Position numbers and translations under genes: made by a program. The notes below the pieces were generated by a model that was not told the origin of the DNA, ran no database searches, and saw only the letters and a list, made by a program, of their open reading frames with translations. From contig CAMOOO010000001.1 of assembly GCA_946621465.1 (NCBI GenBank), positions 124,001 through 188,000 of the forward strand: a stretch of DNA of 64,000 nt, in the 5' to 3' direction. Below, piece after piece: positions 57,284 to 64,000 of this stretch (positions are counted from its first letter, which is position 1; the number at the start of each line of letters is the position of its first letter). Source of the DNA: an uncultured Clostridia bacterium. Its GTDB lineage: Bacteria > Bacillota > Clostridia > Christensenellales > DTU072.

Positions 57284-58167
57284 TAATTGCAATAGGCGGC
57301 GCAACGGCAACAGGGAAATCCGCTTTAGCCGTTGAAATTGCTCAAAGATTCGATTGTGAAATCGTTAGTGCCGATTCAATGCAAATATACAAAGGTATGG
57401 ATATCGGAACGGCTAAGATAACCGAGGAAGAAAAGGGCGGCATTACCCATCACTTGATCGACATAATCGGGCCTAAAGATAGTTATAACGTTGCAATGTA
57501 CGTTACTGATGCCGAAAAAGCGATCGAATGTATTCAAAAGAAAGGAAAAACACCCATTGTCGTGGGTGGAACTGGGTTATATATCCGATCCCTACTATAT
57601 AATTATTCCATGGGCGCACATGACGACGAGTTACGCTTAGAACTGCATAAAGAACTGGAAGAAAAGGGAACGGAATACATGTGGCAAAAATTGGAAAAAT
57701 TGGACCCAATTGCCGCAAAAAAGATCCATATGAATAACGTAAAGAGGGTAATTCGTGCGTTAGAAGTAAAGATCTTAACCGGTCGATCCATAACCGAAGA
57801 ACAAAATACTGAGCAAAAAGAGCATATTTTGACCTGCATATCCGCCGATAGAACGGTTCTTTATGATAGGATCAATAAAAGGGTGGAAAAGATGTTTGAA
57901 AGGGGGCTGGAAAAGGAGATAAGAGACCTTTTAGCGTCCGGCGTCACATTTTACGATCAAAGTATGCAAGCAATAGGTTATAAAGAATTCAAAGAGTATA
58001 TTGAGGGGACGCAAACAATAGAAGAAGTCGAAGAGCGTATTAAATTAAACTCCAGGCATTATGCCAAACGGCAGGAGACTTGGTTTAGGGCAATGACGGC
58101 AGAATGGTATAATTTGGAAGATAAAGACAAAATATTTAATAAAATGGAACAAATAATTATAAAATAA
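57280..58167 (+). CDS. miaA: tRNA dimethylallyltransferase MiaA
   Basis: Transfers dimethylallyl to A37 of UNN-decoding tRNAs, giving the substrate for MiaB. It has 295 residues with the P-loop GATATGKSALA, the tRNA/DMAPP-binding SADSMQIYKGMDIGTAKI and VGGTGLYIRSLLY. The GTG start is in a 4-nt overlap with the mutL stop (GTGA) and is preceded by GGGAGG. The hfq gene often found directly after miaA in Clostridia is absent; only 8 nt separate it from the next gene. Confidence 0.95.
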   Translation: MIIAIGGATATGKSALAVEIAQRFDCEIVSADSMQIYKGMDIGTAKITEEEKGGITHHLIDIIGPKDSYNVAMYVTDAEKAIECIQKKGKTPIVVGGTGLYIRSLLYNYSMGAHDDELRLELHKELEEKGTEYMWQKLEKLDPIAAKKIHMNNVKRVIRALEVKILTGRSITEEQNTEQKEHILTCISADRTVLYDRINKRVEKMFERGLEKEIRDLLASGVTFYDQSMQAIGYKEFKEYIEGTQTIEEVEERIKLNSRHYAKRQETWFRAMTAEWYNLEDKDKIFNKMEQIIIK

Positions 58168-58175
58168 GGTATAAA

Positions 58176-59402
58176 ATGGAATATTTAGCGGCTAAAAAGA
58201 TAATTGACGAATGCGAAAACGCAGCTAAGAAAGAATTTGAGAAGCTATCGGAGATTGCTTTTGACAATCAAAAAAGAGTTTTAGAGGCGTTTCGTAACAA
58301 TAAAATCAGTGCTATGCATTTCCATGGAACGACCGGGTATGGATACGACGACGTCGGCAGAGACACGCTCGCAAAGGTTTTTGCAGATGTTTTCGGATGC
58401 GAATCCGGGATTGTTTCACCGCTTATTGCCAATGGTACGCACGCCTTGTCATTAGCATTATTCGGATTACTTAAACGAGGAGACGAATTAATCAGTATCG
58501 CAGGCAAACCATACGACACCTTGGACGAAGTTATCAACGGAGAAAACATCGGCTCATTACGCGATCTTGGGGTTACGTATAGCCAGGCAGATATGACTAA
58601 AGAAGGGGATTTCGACTGGGAGAAAATTAAGATCTTATTACAATCCCAACCTAAGGTGGTTTTCATTCAACGTTCAAAAGGTTATTTATGGAGAGACGCC
58701 CTATCTGTTGAAAAAATCGGTCAAGTTATTGCATTTATTCGTCAACTTTCTCCATTTTCATACATTATTGTAGACAATTGTTATGGAGAATTTACGCAAA
58801 ATAAAGAGCCTTCGCACGTCGGCGCAGACGTAATTATTGGGTCTCTTATCAAAAATCCGGGCGGTGGATTGGCGCCGACAGGGGCATATATTTGCGGTAA
58901 AAAAGAGTGTATAGATTTAATTGCGCGTAGATTCACAGCTCCATCTTTAGGATTGGAGGTTGGCTCCTATTTACCGGGTTATCTGCCCTTTTTTCAAGGC
59001 TTATTTTTGGCTCCGTCTACGGTAAAAAACGCATTGATGGGCAACGTTCTTGCCGGGTATGTTTTTGATCGATTGGGCTTTGAAACAATGCCTAAAGCCG
59101 GCTCTATGCCGTATGATATTATAAAAAGTATTCGTTTTGAGACCGATAAACAGCTCATTTCATTCGTTCAATTGGTTCAAAAGCTATCGCCGGTCGATAG
59201 CTACGTCACCCCGGAACCGTGGGATATGCCCGGATATACACATCCGGTCGTTATGGCTGCAGGCACGTTTATCCAGGGCGCGTCTTTAGAATTATCTGCA
59301 GACGGTACGGTGCGTGAACCATACGTTGCGTATTTCCAAGGCGGTCTAACGTATGAACATTGCAAACTGGCTTTATTGGAAATTATTACAAAATTGGGCT
59401 GA
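58176..59402 (+). CDS. ynbB: PLP-dependent C-S lyase of the YnbB (aluminium-resistance) family
   Basis: A Cys/Met-metabolism-type PLP protein of 408 residues, of the group usually annotated as methionine gamma-lyase family or aluminium resistance protein. The PLP lysine is probably K226 in GSLIKNPGGGLAPTGAYI; other family segments are FHGTTGYGYDDVGRD, NGTHALSLALFGLL and DNCYGEFTQ. Its biological reaction is not established. It commonly follows miaA in Firmicutes. No terminator with a U-tract is visible after it. Confidence 0.88.
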   Translation: MEYLAAKKIIDECENAAKKEFEKLSEIAFDNQKRVLEAFRNNKISAMHFHGTTGYGYDDVGRDTLAKVFADVFGCESGIVSPLIANGTHALSLALFGLLKRGDELISIAGKPYDTLDEVINGENIGSLRDLGVTYSQADMTKEGDFDWEKIKILLQSQPKVVFIQRSKGYLWRDALSVEKIGQVIAFIRQLSPFSYIIVDNCYGEFTQNKEPSHVGADVIIGSLIKNPGGGLAPTGAYICGKKECIDLIARRFTAPSLGLEVGSYLPGYLPFFQGLFLAPSTVKNALMGNVLAGYVFDRLGFETMPKAGSMPYDIIKSIRFETDKQLISFVQLVQKLSPVDSYVTPEPWDMPGYTHPVVMAAGTFIQGASLELSADGTVREPYVAYFQGGLTYEHCKLALLEIITKLG

Positions 59403-59454
59403 TTATTACATAATTTTTTATAATTAATATTACCTCCCCTCTCATATACCGCTC

Positions 59455-59486
59455 TCTTTTCGCAAAAGCTGTATTTTGCGAAAAGA
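59455..59486. repeat. 13+6+13 bp perfect inverted repeat (candidate recombination core site)
   Basis: TCTTTTCGCAAAA, a 6-bp centre GCTGTA, then TTTTGCGAAAAGA: perfect 13-bp arms. Arms of 11-13 bp around a 6-8 bp centre are the layout of tyrosine-recombinase core sites (dif, lox), and a complete tyrosine recombinase starts 120 bp downstream. As RNA it would form a strong hairpin, but no U-tract follows on either strand, which argues against an intrinsic terminator. Confidence 0.5.
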
Positions 59487-59570
59487 TAAAAGAGTGTTCC
59501 CTTTTGATATTTATGTATGATTTTCCTATTTCGCGTCATAGTTCGATGCTTGAATCTTGCTCTTCTGTCC

Positions 59571-59609
59571 TTGACAATGCCCCTTTCCTCGGACTATAAT
59601 TGATATATG
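59571..59609 (+). promoter_or_regulatory. Consensus promoter with leaderless start of the recombinase
   Basis: TTGACA (59571-59576), an 18-nt spacer and TATAAT (59595-59600). The ATG starts 6 nt after the -10 box and no Shine-Dalgarno is present, so the transcript should begin at or next to the start codon. The geometry is identical to that of miaB. Confidence 0.75.
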
Positions 59610-60731
59610 GCGAAAAAAAATTCCTACGTTGCCAATAGAGATCAATTGTACTCCGATAAATTAAAGTCGGAGATACTTCCCTTTCTTCCCTCTTTTTGCG
59701 ATGATTTTTTTGTAGGTATCAGTTTAAATACCACGGTGCTTACTCGCTATAATTACGGAATGGATCTTCGGATTTTCTTTTATTATCTGACAGGTTCTGA
59801 CGGTCCGTTTTCCGGAAAAGCCCCTACTGATATTACTCTTTCTGATATAAATCAATTAAAAAGTCGTGATATTGAGCGTTTTTTGGCTTTTTTAGGAGGC
59901 TATATCTCCCCTATTACACAAACATATAGACAGGACGATGCCAGCGGAAAAGCTCGCAAATTCAGCGCAGTTCGCGCCCTATTTCGTTATCTATATAATA
60001 ATGAATTGATCGACCAAAATGTGACTTTGCGTGTCGCTATGCCAAAAATCCGCGATAAAGCTATCATTCGCTTAGATGACGAAGAAATCTCCGAGGTATT
60101 TGATTGTCTTTCCGATGATGCCACTTTTGGCGACTCTCATCAGAATACATATAACCAAAATAACACAAAAATCCGCGATATTGCCATAATTACTCTCCTT
60201 TTAAACACCGGAATACGTGTCAGTGAGTGCGTTGGATTGAATGTTTCGGACATAAATTTCAATACTCGCTCGTTTTTAGTAACTCGTAAAGGCGGAAAAC
60301 AAGCTATTTTGTACTTTAATGAAGAAGTGGAAAAGGCCCTTCTGGATTATTTGGCTTTTCGAGAACAGTCTTTGAAAAATAAAGGTATTGTCGATGAGAT
60401 CGAACCCCTATTTTTATCTACCCAAATGAAACGTATATCCGTCCGTGCTGTTGAAATTGTCGTTAAAAAGTACGTTTCTCAAACAAATTGTCTAAAAAAG
60501 ATCACTCCGCATAAATTAAGAAGCACTTACGGTACTGCTTTATATAGAAAGACTCACGATATCTACGTTGTTGCCGAAGTCCTCGGACACAACGATATCA
60601 ATACGACGAAAAAGCATTATGCCGCTATCAGCGAGGATATTATTCGCTCCGCCAGCGGAAAAGTCTCCTTTGGTATTGATTCATCAACAGAGAACCCAAG
60701 CGATGATACCGATGATAGTGATTCTGAATAA
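59607..60731 (+). CDS. Tyrosine recombinase (XerC/D-like)
   Basis: A site-specific recombinase of 374 residues. The N-terminal ~115 residues form the SAM-like core-binding domain. The catalytic domain holds a complete set: R204 (NTGIRVSE), K228 (TRKGGKQ), H302 and R305 (PHKLRSTYG), H328 (VLGHNDINTT) and nucleophile Y338 (KKHYAAI). It is about 70 residues longer than typical XerC/XerD because of an asparagine-rich insert near 170-190 and an acidic tail (DDTDDSD) at the end. The conserved position after miaA-ynbB and the lack of phage or conjugation genes favour a chromosomal Xer-type or lineage-specific role, but a DNA-inversion or integration function cannot be excluded. The adjacent inverted repeat is a candidate target. 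Confidence 0.9.
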   Translation: MAKKNSYVANRDQLYSDKLKSEILPFLPSFCDDFFVGISLNTTVLTRYNYGMDLRIFFYYLTGSDGPFSGKAPTDITLSDINQLKSRDIERFLAFLGGYISPITQTYRQDDASGKARKFSAVRALFRYLYNNELIDQNVTLRVAMPKIRDKAIIRLDDEEISEVFDCLSDDATFGDSHQNTYNQNNTKIRDIAIITLLLNTGIRVSECVGLNVSDINFNTRSFLVTRKGGKQAILYFNEEVEKALLDYLAFREQSLKNKGIVDEIEPLFLSTQMKRISVRAVEIVVKKYVSQTNCLKKITPHKLRSTYGTALYRKTHDIYVVAEVLGHNDINTTKKHYAAISEDIIRSASGKVSFGIDSSTENPSDDTDDSDSE

Positions 60732-60757
60732 TTTTCGACATTTTTTATTAAAATAAT

Positions 60758-60786
60758 ATATTTTTTGAGAAAATATTTCTTTTTTC
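60758..60786 (+). terminator. Weak A/T-only hairpin with T-tract
   Basis: A 7-bp stem (ATATTTT / AAAATAT, loop TTGAG) is followed by a T-rich run just after the recombinase gene. It has no G-C pairs, so termination would be inefficient; it is the best terminator-like element in this gap. Confidence 0.3.
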
Positions 60787-60821
60787 ATTGATAAATTATA
60801 AATATTTTTGTTCCTTCAACG

Positions 60822-60887
60822 TTGACATCGCCCCTTCATAATGATATAATTTCTATAGTAAAATGTATCATTGCTTTTACGGAGGTG
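60822..60887 (+). promoter_or_regulatory. Consensus promoter and possible operator of the PadR-like gene
   Basis: TTGACA (60822-60827), 17-nt spacer, TATAAT (60845-60850), then a leader and GGAGGTG (60881-60887) 4 nt before the ATG. An inverted repeat, AATGATA (60840-60846) and TATCATT (60866-60872), flanks the -10 box and transcription start. PadR proteins usually repress their own promoter, so this is a candidate operator. Confidence 0.75.
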
Positions 60888-60891
60888 TGTA

Positions 60892-62472
60892 ATGGCTGAA
60901 TCGAATAAACAGATCAATGAATCGGAAAACGCAAAACTTTTTCGTTCTCGTATGGAAATATTCGTATTGAATGCCCTCGATGAAAAAGATGGGCATGGAT
61001 ATGGATATGACGTTATCTCCTATATCCAGGAGCATACGAAAGGTCATTATAAAATTAAATCGATTTCTACCATATATAATATTCTGAAAAGATTGGAAAC
61101 AGCAGGTTTCGTCTATTCTTCCAAAGGTGACGGTGAGAGCTATGGCGCGGCCAGAGTTTATTATACCCTGACAGAAGCGGGAAAAGCCTACCTTGAGCAG
61201 GATAAAAAAGAATGGAAATACATTCGTACCCTTCTTGATAATCTCGTCAGCGACGAAGATTTCGATCTCGATAATGATGAACCGCCCTATTCCGCATCCG
61301 TTCTTAAACCTTTAACCAGACGTCAACGTGACAACGGTTCTTCGGACACCGAAGAAGATGATTCTTCCCACGTACATGTTGCTACGGAAGACTCAACGAC
61401 CGGTTCAGCCGCAGTTTCTTTCAATCCGTCAAGCGACGACTTTGACCCCGATCAAGCAGATACCGAGGTCTATTTTGAGAACGTAGATGACGACGTTCCT
61501 TTTTATAACTATTCCGATGAGGCGGAATCTGTTTCACCCGTTCAACAACCGCAACAGCCTCCGCAATCACAACCTTCTGTTACGCCTGAACCTATCGACG
61601 CAGTAGCGGCTTCCTCGCTACCCGATGCCGGTGCGGCCGTTGTTAATCCGCCCCATTCTGATACACCTGAAACACCCTATAATCCGCCTGTCCAACCGGA
61701 AACGCAACCTTCCGAACGACTCAGACATCTTCATCAGGCGCAAACCGCCCTTTTCGGCGCGCCTTTATCGGAAATGCCTGATGTTGACGGTAGTGGCGAA
61801 GGCTTCCGTCCTCTCGTGTTTGATCGCTCCACTTCTTCCGGTTCCGATTTTCATTCTTCGGAAGTGTTATCCGCGCATGAATCGATACAAGAAACGATGG
61901 TAAGAACGGAGGAACAGGCGCCAACTATCCCCGCAATGGAATCAAACGACGATGCCGCCCATTCCTTATTGTCCCCGTATATTAAAAAATTAAAGAACGA
62001 TTTGCAGTCCGAAGGGTATACCTTAAATACCTTCAGCCCCTCGCAAAAGGCAAATACCATTAAATATCTTTTGGTCAATAAAATCTTCCGCGATAGCGTT
62101 ATTGCCTCGTTCTTCTACTTGGTTATAACTCTTCTTGTGACTTATTTATTCAAAAATACCTTTGAAATACCTCTTACCACCCTTCTTATTGTCGGCGGCG
62201 TGGGCTTACTTCCGGTATTTATATCCACAATCGTATGCCTGAGAGACTCTAAAAAGAAGAAAAAAGATGCCTTTGAGCCAAAGCTCCTTATCAGCATCTT
62301 GACGTTGATTTCATTGGTTGTATTTATGGGATTTACCGTCTACTATTTATTTACTTCTAAATATAATCTGACCTCGCCTCAACTGTATGGTCCGGCGATT
62401 ATCCTTAGCACCATTCCCTTCTTTGGTATTATCTATACCATTTTGCATGGGTCGGGTAAATATTCCCAATAG
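60892..62472 (+). CDS. PadR-type transcription regulator fused to a membrane domain
   Basis: A 526-residue protein with three parts. Residues ~15-115 are a PadR winged helix: MEIFVLNALDEKDGHGYGYD, STIYNILKRLETAGFV and YYTLTEAGKAYLEQ. Residues ~120-390 are a low-complexity acidic, proline- and glutamine-rich linker (PVQQPQQPPQSQPS). Residues ~400-526 contain four predicted membrane helices (VIASFFYLVITLLVTYLF, LLIVGGVGLLPVFIS, LISILTLISLVVFMGF and IILSTIPFFGIIYTIL). A DNA-binding head tethered to the membrane suggests a one-component sensor of envelope state (inference). ATG 60892 is chosen because GGAGGTG precedes it; upstream in-frame codons lie in the leader. Confidence 0.85.
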   Translation: MAESNKQINESENAKLFRSRMEIFVLNALDEKDGHGYGYDVISYIQEHTKGHYKIKSISTIYNILKRLETAGFVYSSKGDGESYGAARVYYTLTEAGKAYLEQDKKEWKYIRTLLDNLVSDEDFDLDNDEPPYSASVLKPLTRRQRDNGSSDTEEDDSSHVHVATEDSTTGSAAVSFNPSSDDFDPDQADTEVYFENVDDDVPFYNYSDEAESVSPVQQPQQPPQSQPSVTPEPIDAVAASSLPDAGAAVVNPPHSDTPETPYNPPVQPETQPSERLRHLHQAQTALFGAPLSEMPDVDGSGEGFRPLVFDRSTSSGSDFHSSEVLSAHESIQETMVRTEEQAPTIPAMESNDDAAHSLLSPYIKKLKNDLQSEGYTLNTFSPSQKANTIKYLLVNKIFRDSVIASFFYLVITLLVTYLFKNTFEIPLTTLLIVGGVGLLPVFISTIVCLRDSKKKKKDAFEPKLLISILTLISLVVFMGFTVYYLFTSKYNLTSPQLYGPAIILSTIPFFGIIYTILHGSGKYSQ

Positions 62473-62476
62473 CCCC

Positions 62477-63646
62477 TTAAAAGGTTATATCCTCATCGTT
62501 TTTACTAAGTATGGAGCAAGCCGAATCAAAGGCTTGCTTTGATTTTTCCGCATCTTCTTTATCTTGTTTTTGCTGCTCGGCAATAAGACGTTGCTGCTCC
62601 ATTTGCGCCTTTTTTTCGGCCTCTTCTTGCTCCACAGCCATCCTTTCTTCTTCCGTTAAAATTTGTTCGACAGGTGCCTCTTCAACTGCAACTGGCTGCG
62701 TTTTTATACCGTAAAGTTTATTGATATCGACCAAAATGGGTCTACCGGTAATTTTCGAAATCAATTTGTACATCCATTGCTCAATCTTGTCTGCTTTTTT
62801 CCATACGAAAATAAACAGTACGACAAAGGCGGCAATAATGACTGCCCAAACGCATATCCCCCAAATTGTATTCAACGGGATAATCGATGTCATTTCCGTT
62901 CCGAAATGCAATAAAAGAATTGTTGACGCTACGTTCAAAGGTCTGGATACCAGCTGAATGAAAGCAAAACCGGCATATGACATGGTTGTAAGTCCTGCAA
63001 TCAAACACAAAATATCGTCGGGGAAAACGGGCAAAATAAACATGTAAATCAGCATGATTTTGTCCTTTCCCTTAATCAGATCGTTGTATTTAAGTAGCAT
63101 TTTTTCGCCTGCAATCCATTTTACCAACTTTATACCGAACGTTCTACCCAAAAAGAATGCAAACATGGAACCGATCCAAAGCCCGATGCAACTAAACAAA
63201 ATAGCCAGCCACGGATTTTGACCGCATACGTAATATGCCGCACCGGTTACGATGGAAGATGGAATGGGTACGAAAGTAACTTGTAAAAATTCAACGACAA
63301 TTACGGCAACGTAAACGTAATTACCGAATTTATCTTTAAGTATATTACTCAATTCTTTTCCGTCTTCTGCCGATAAAAATTCCTCTAAAACACCTGATTC
63401 CATCACCCAGCACGCGCAAATAAGAATGATAATCCCGAAATAAACGGTTATTAATGCAATTTTATACAGAGCTTGCTTTTTTAGGAATATCCCTAACATA
63501 AACAGCGTAAATAAAATGGGAATGGAAGCAAAAAGTACTATAGAAACCGTCAAAGAGAACAATTGATAAGCCCAAACCGTACATACAGAATATGCTGCGG
63601 TGCCAACAATCGCCAATATTAAATGCAGAATATCCTTTTTAGTCAT
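62477..63646 (-). CDS. VTT/DedA-family membrane protein with coiled-coil tail
   Basis: A 389-residue membrane protein of the TVP38/TMEM64/DedA (SNARE-associated, VTT) superfamily, members of which move or flip lipids such as undecaprenyl phosphate or phosphatidylethanolamine. The core motif reads FVPIPSSIVTGAAYYVCG, then GSMFAFFLGRTFGIKLV, and the second half-motif is PVFPDDILCLIAGL. Three extra helices precede the domain, and a charged Glu/Gln-rich coiled coil of ~70 residues ends it. It converges on the PadR-like gene with 4 nt between stops. It starts inside the last 8 nt of the RNase HI gene. Confidence 0.88.
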   Translation of the reverse strand: MTKKDILHLILAIVGTAAYSVCTVWAYQLFSLTVSIVLFASIPILFTLFMLGIFLKKQALYKIALITVYFGIIILICACWVMESGVLEEFLSAEDGKELSNILKDKFGNYVYVAVIVVEFLQVTFVPIPSSIVTGAAYYVCGQNPWLAILFSCIGLWIGSMFAFFLGRTFGIKLVKWIAGEKMLLKYNDLIKGKDKIMLIYMFILPVFPDDILCLIAGLTTMSYAGFAFIQLVSRPLNVASTILLLHFGTEMTSIIPLNTIWGICVWAVIIAAFVVLFIFVWKKADKIEQWMYKLISKITGRPILVDINKLYGIKTQPVAVEEAPVEQILTEEERMAVEQEEAEKKAQMEQQRLIAEQQKQDKEDAEKSKQAFDSACSILSKNDEDITF

Positions 63647-64000
63647 CTATTTCCCCCAGTTTTTTGATCTCTGCACGTGCCAGTTCATCACATCTATTGT
63701 TATATACGTTATCGGAATGTCCTTTTACTTTAACAAAAGAAACTGTATGTTTCTTCGTTTCCATTAAAAGAGTCTTCCACAAATCTACGTTTTTAACCGG
63801 GTCTTTTCCGGCAGTTTTCCAGTTGTTTGCAACCCATCCTGTGATCCAGTCCTTCAAAAAAGGATCCAAAGAATAGGCGCTGTCGCTGTAGACGGTCACG
63901 TCGCACGGTTCTTTTAATTGCATCAGACCATTTATAATCGCGAATAATTCCATACGATTATTCGTCGTCATGGGATATCCTCCGCTTATGACTTTTTCTA
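63639..64000 (-). CDS. rnhA: Ribonuclease HI (5' end outside window)
   Basis: Degrades RNA in RNA-DNA hybrids. The visible part runs from ISGGYPMTTNNRMELFAIIN to the C-terminus and includes three of the four catalytic acids: Glu in NRMEL, Asp in VYSDSAYS and Asp in NRCDELA, plus the catalytic His in VKGHSDN. The first catalytic strand (TDGAC region) lies beyond the window edge. An ATG at 63971 is internal to the family alignment, since the reading frame continues with the conserved SGGYP segment to the edge. It overlaps the VTT gene by 8 nt. Confidence 0.92.
   Translation of the reverse strand, partial: EKVISGGYPMTTNNRMELFAIINGLMQLKEPCDVTVYSDSAYSLDPFLKDWITGWVANNWKTAGKDPVKNVDLWKTLLMETKKHTVSFVKVKGHSDNVYNNRCDELARAEIKKLGEIDD

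Noticed and set aside
59455..59486. Intrinsic terminator after ynbB
   Set aside because: The hairpin is strong, but neither strand has a U-tract after it; kept instead as a candidate recombination site, with termination as the alternative.
59607..60731. Integrase of a mobile element
   Set aside because: No tRNA attachment site, direct repeats, phage or conjugation genes are nearby, and it follows the common miaA-ynbB context.
60871..60891. Upstream start of the PadR-like protein
   Set aside because: These codons include the GGAGGTG ribosome-binding site for ATG 60892.
63639..63971. Complete small protein starting at ATG 63971
   Set aside because: The frame continues upstream into the conserved SGGYP segment of RNase HI, so the gene is cut by the window edge.

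Overview
The window looks like a chromosomal segment of an anaerobic, low-to-moderate GC Firmicute of class Clostridia, probably an uncultured gut lineage. I infer this from the gene content: BspA-type and InlB/MBG-type surface proteins, a MutS/MutL pair whose MutL carries the endonuclease motif, a HemZ-type radical SAM enzyme, a NifS/ThiI pair, clostridial-type PheS, and a class A PBP with no sign of an outer membrane. No rRNA, tRNA, CRISPR array, insertion sequence or prophage is visible. Coding density is very high; the longest gap between genes is about 200 bp.

Layout. (1) Positions 3-19449, plus strand: the 3' part of a giant surface protein (at least 4,904 residues, start outside the window) runs into tsaE-tsaB-rimI (tRNA t6A synthesis and protein N-acetylation), an alpha/beta hydrolase with a non-standard start codon, a membrane-anchored MurF-like ligase and a D-Ala-D-Ala ligase. 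(2) 19375-22803, minus strand: an SF1 helicase with a C-terminal nuclease-fold domain. (3) 22966-27544: a consensus promoter drives thyA-folA-icd-MBL hydrolase-hemZ. (4) 27571-49048: one promoter precedes nine tightly packed genes: two giant BspA-like lipoproteins, then pheS-pheT-U32-mutS2-small membrane protein-nifS-thiI. (5) 49041-51257, minus: a class A PBP. (6) 51303-59402: miaB-mutS-mutL-miaA-ynbB behind a promoter that gives an apparently leaderless miaB mRNA. (7) 59403-60731: a complete tyrosine recombinase, also apparently leaderless, preceded by a 13+6+13 bp inverted repeat shaped like a recombination core site. (8) 60822-64000: a PadR regulator fused to a four-helix membrane domain, converging on a VTT/DedA membrane protein and the 3' part of an RNase HI gene.

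The two most unusual elements are (a) a tyrosine-rich repeat (about 30 residues per unit, YY doublets) that fills about 1,500 consecutive residues of the first giant protein, recurs as single units apparently nested inside Ig-like MBG domains, and reappears as a longer variant at the C-terminus of the third giant protein; and (b) the recombinase with its adjacent lox/dif-like inverted repeat. Two of the plus-strand operons join giant cell-surface genes directly to essential housekeeping genes, often through ATGA stop/start overlaps. Surface-protein and translation genes are therefore probably co-transcribed.
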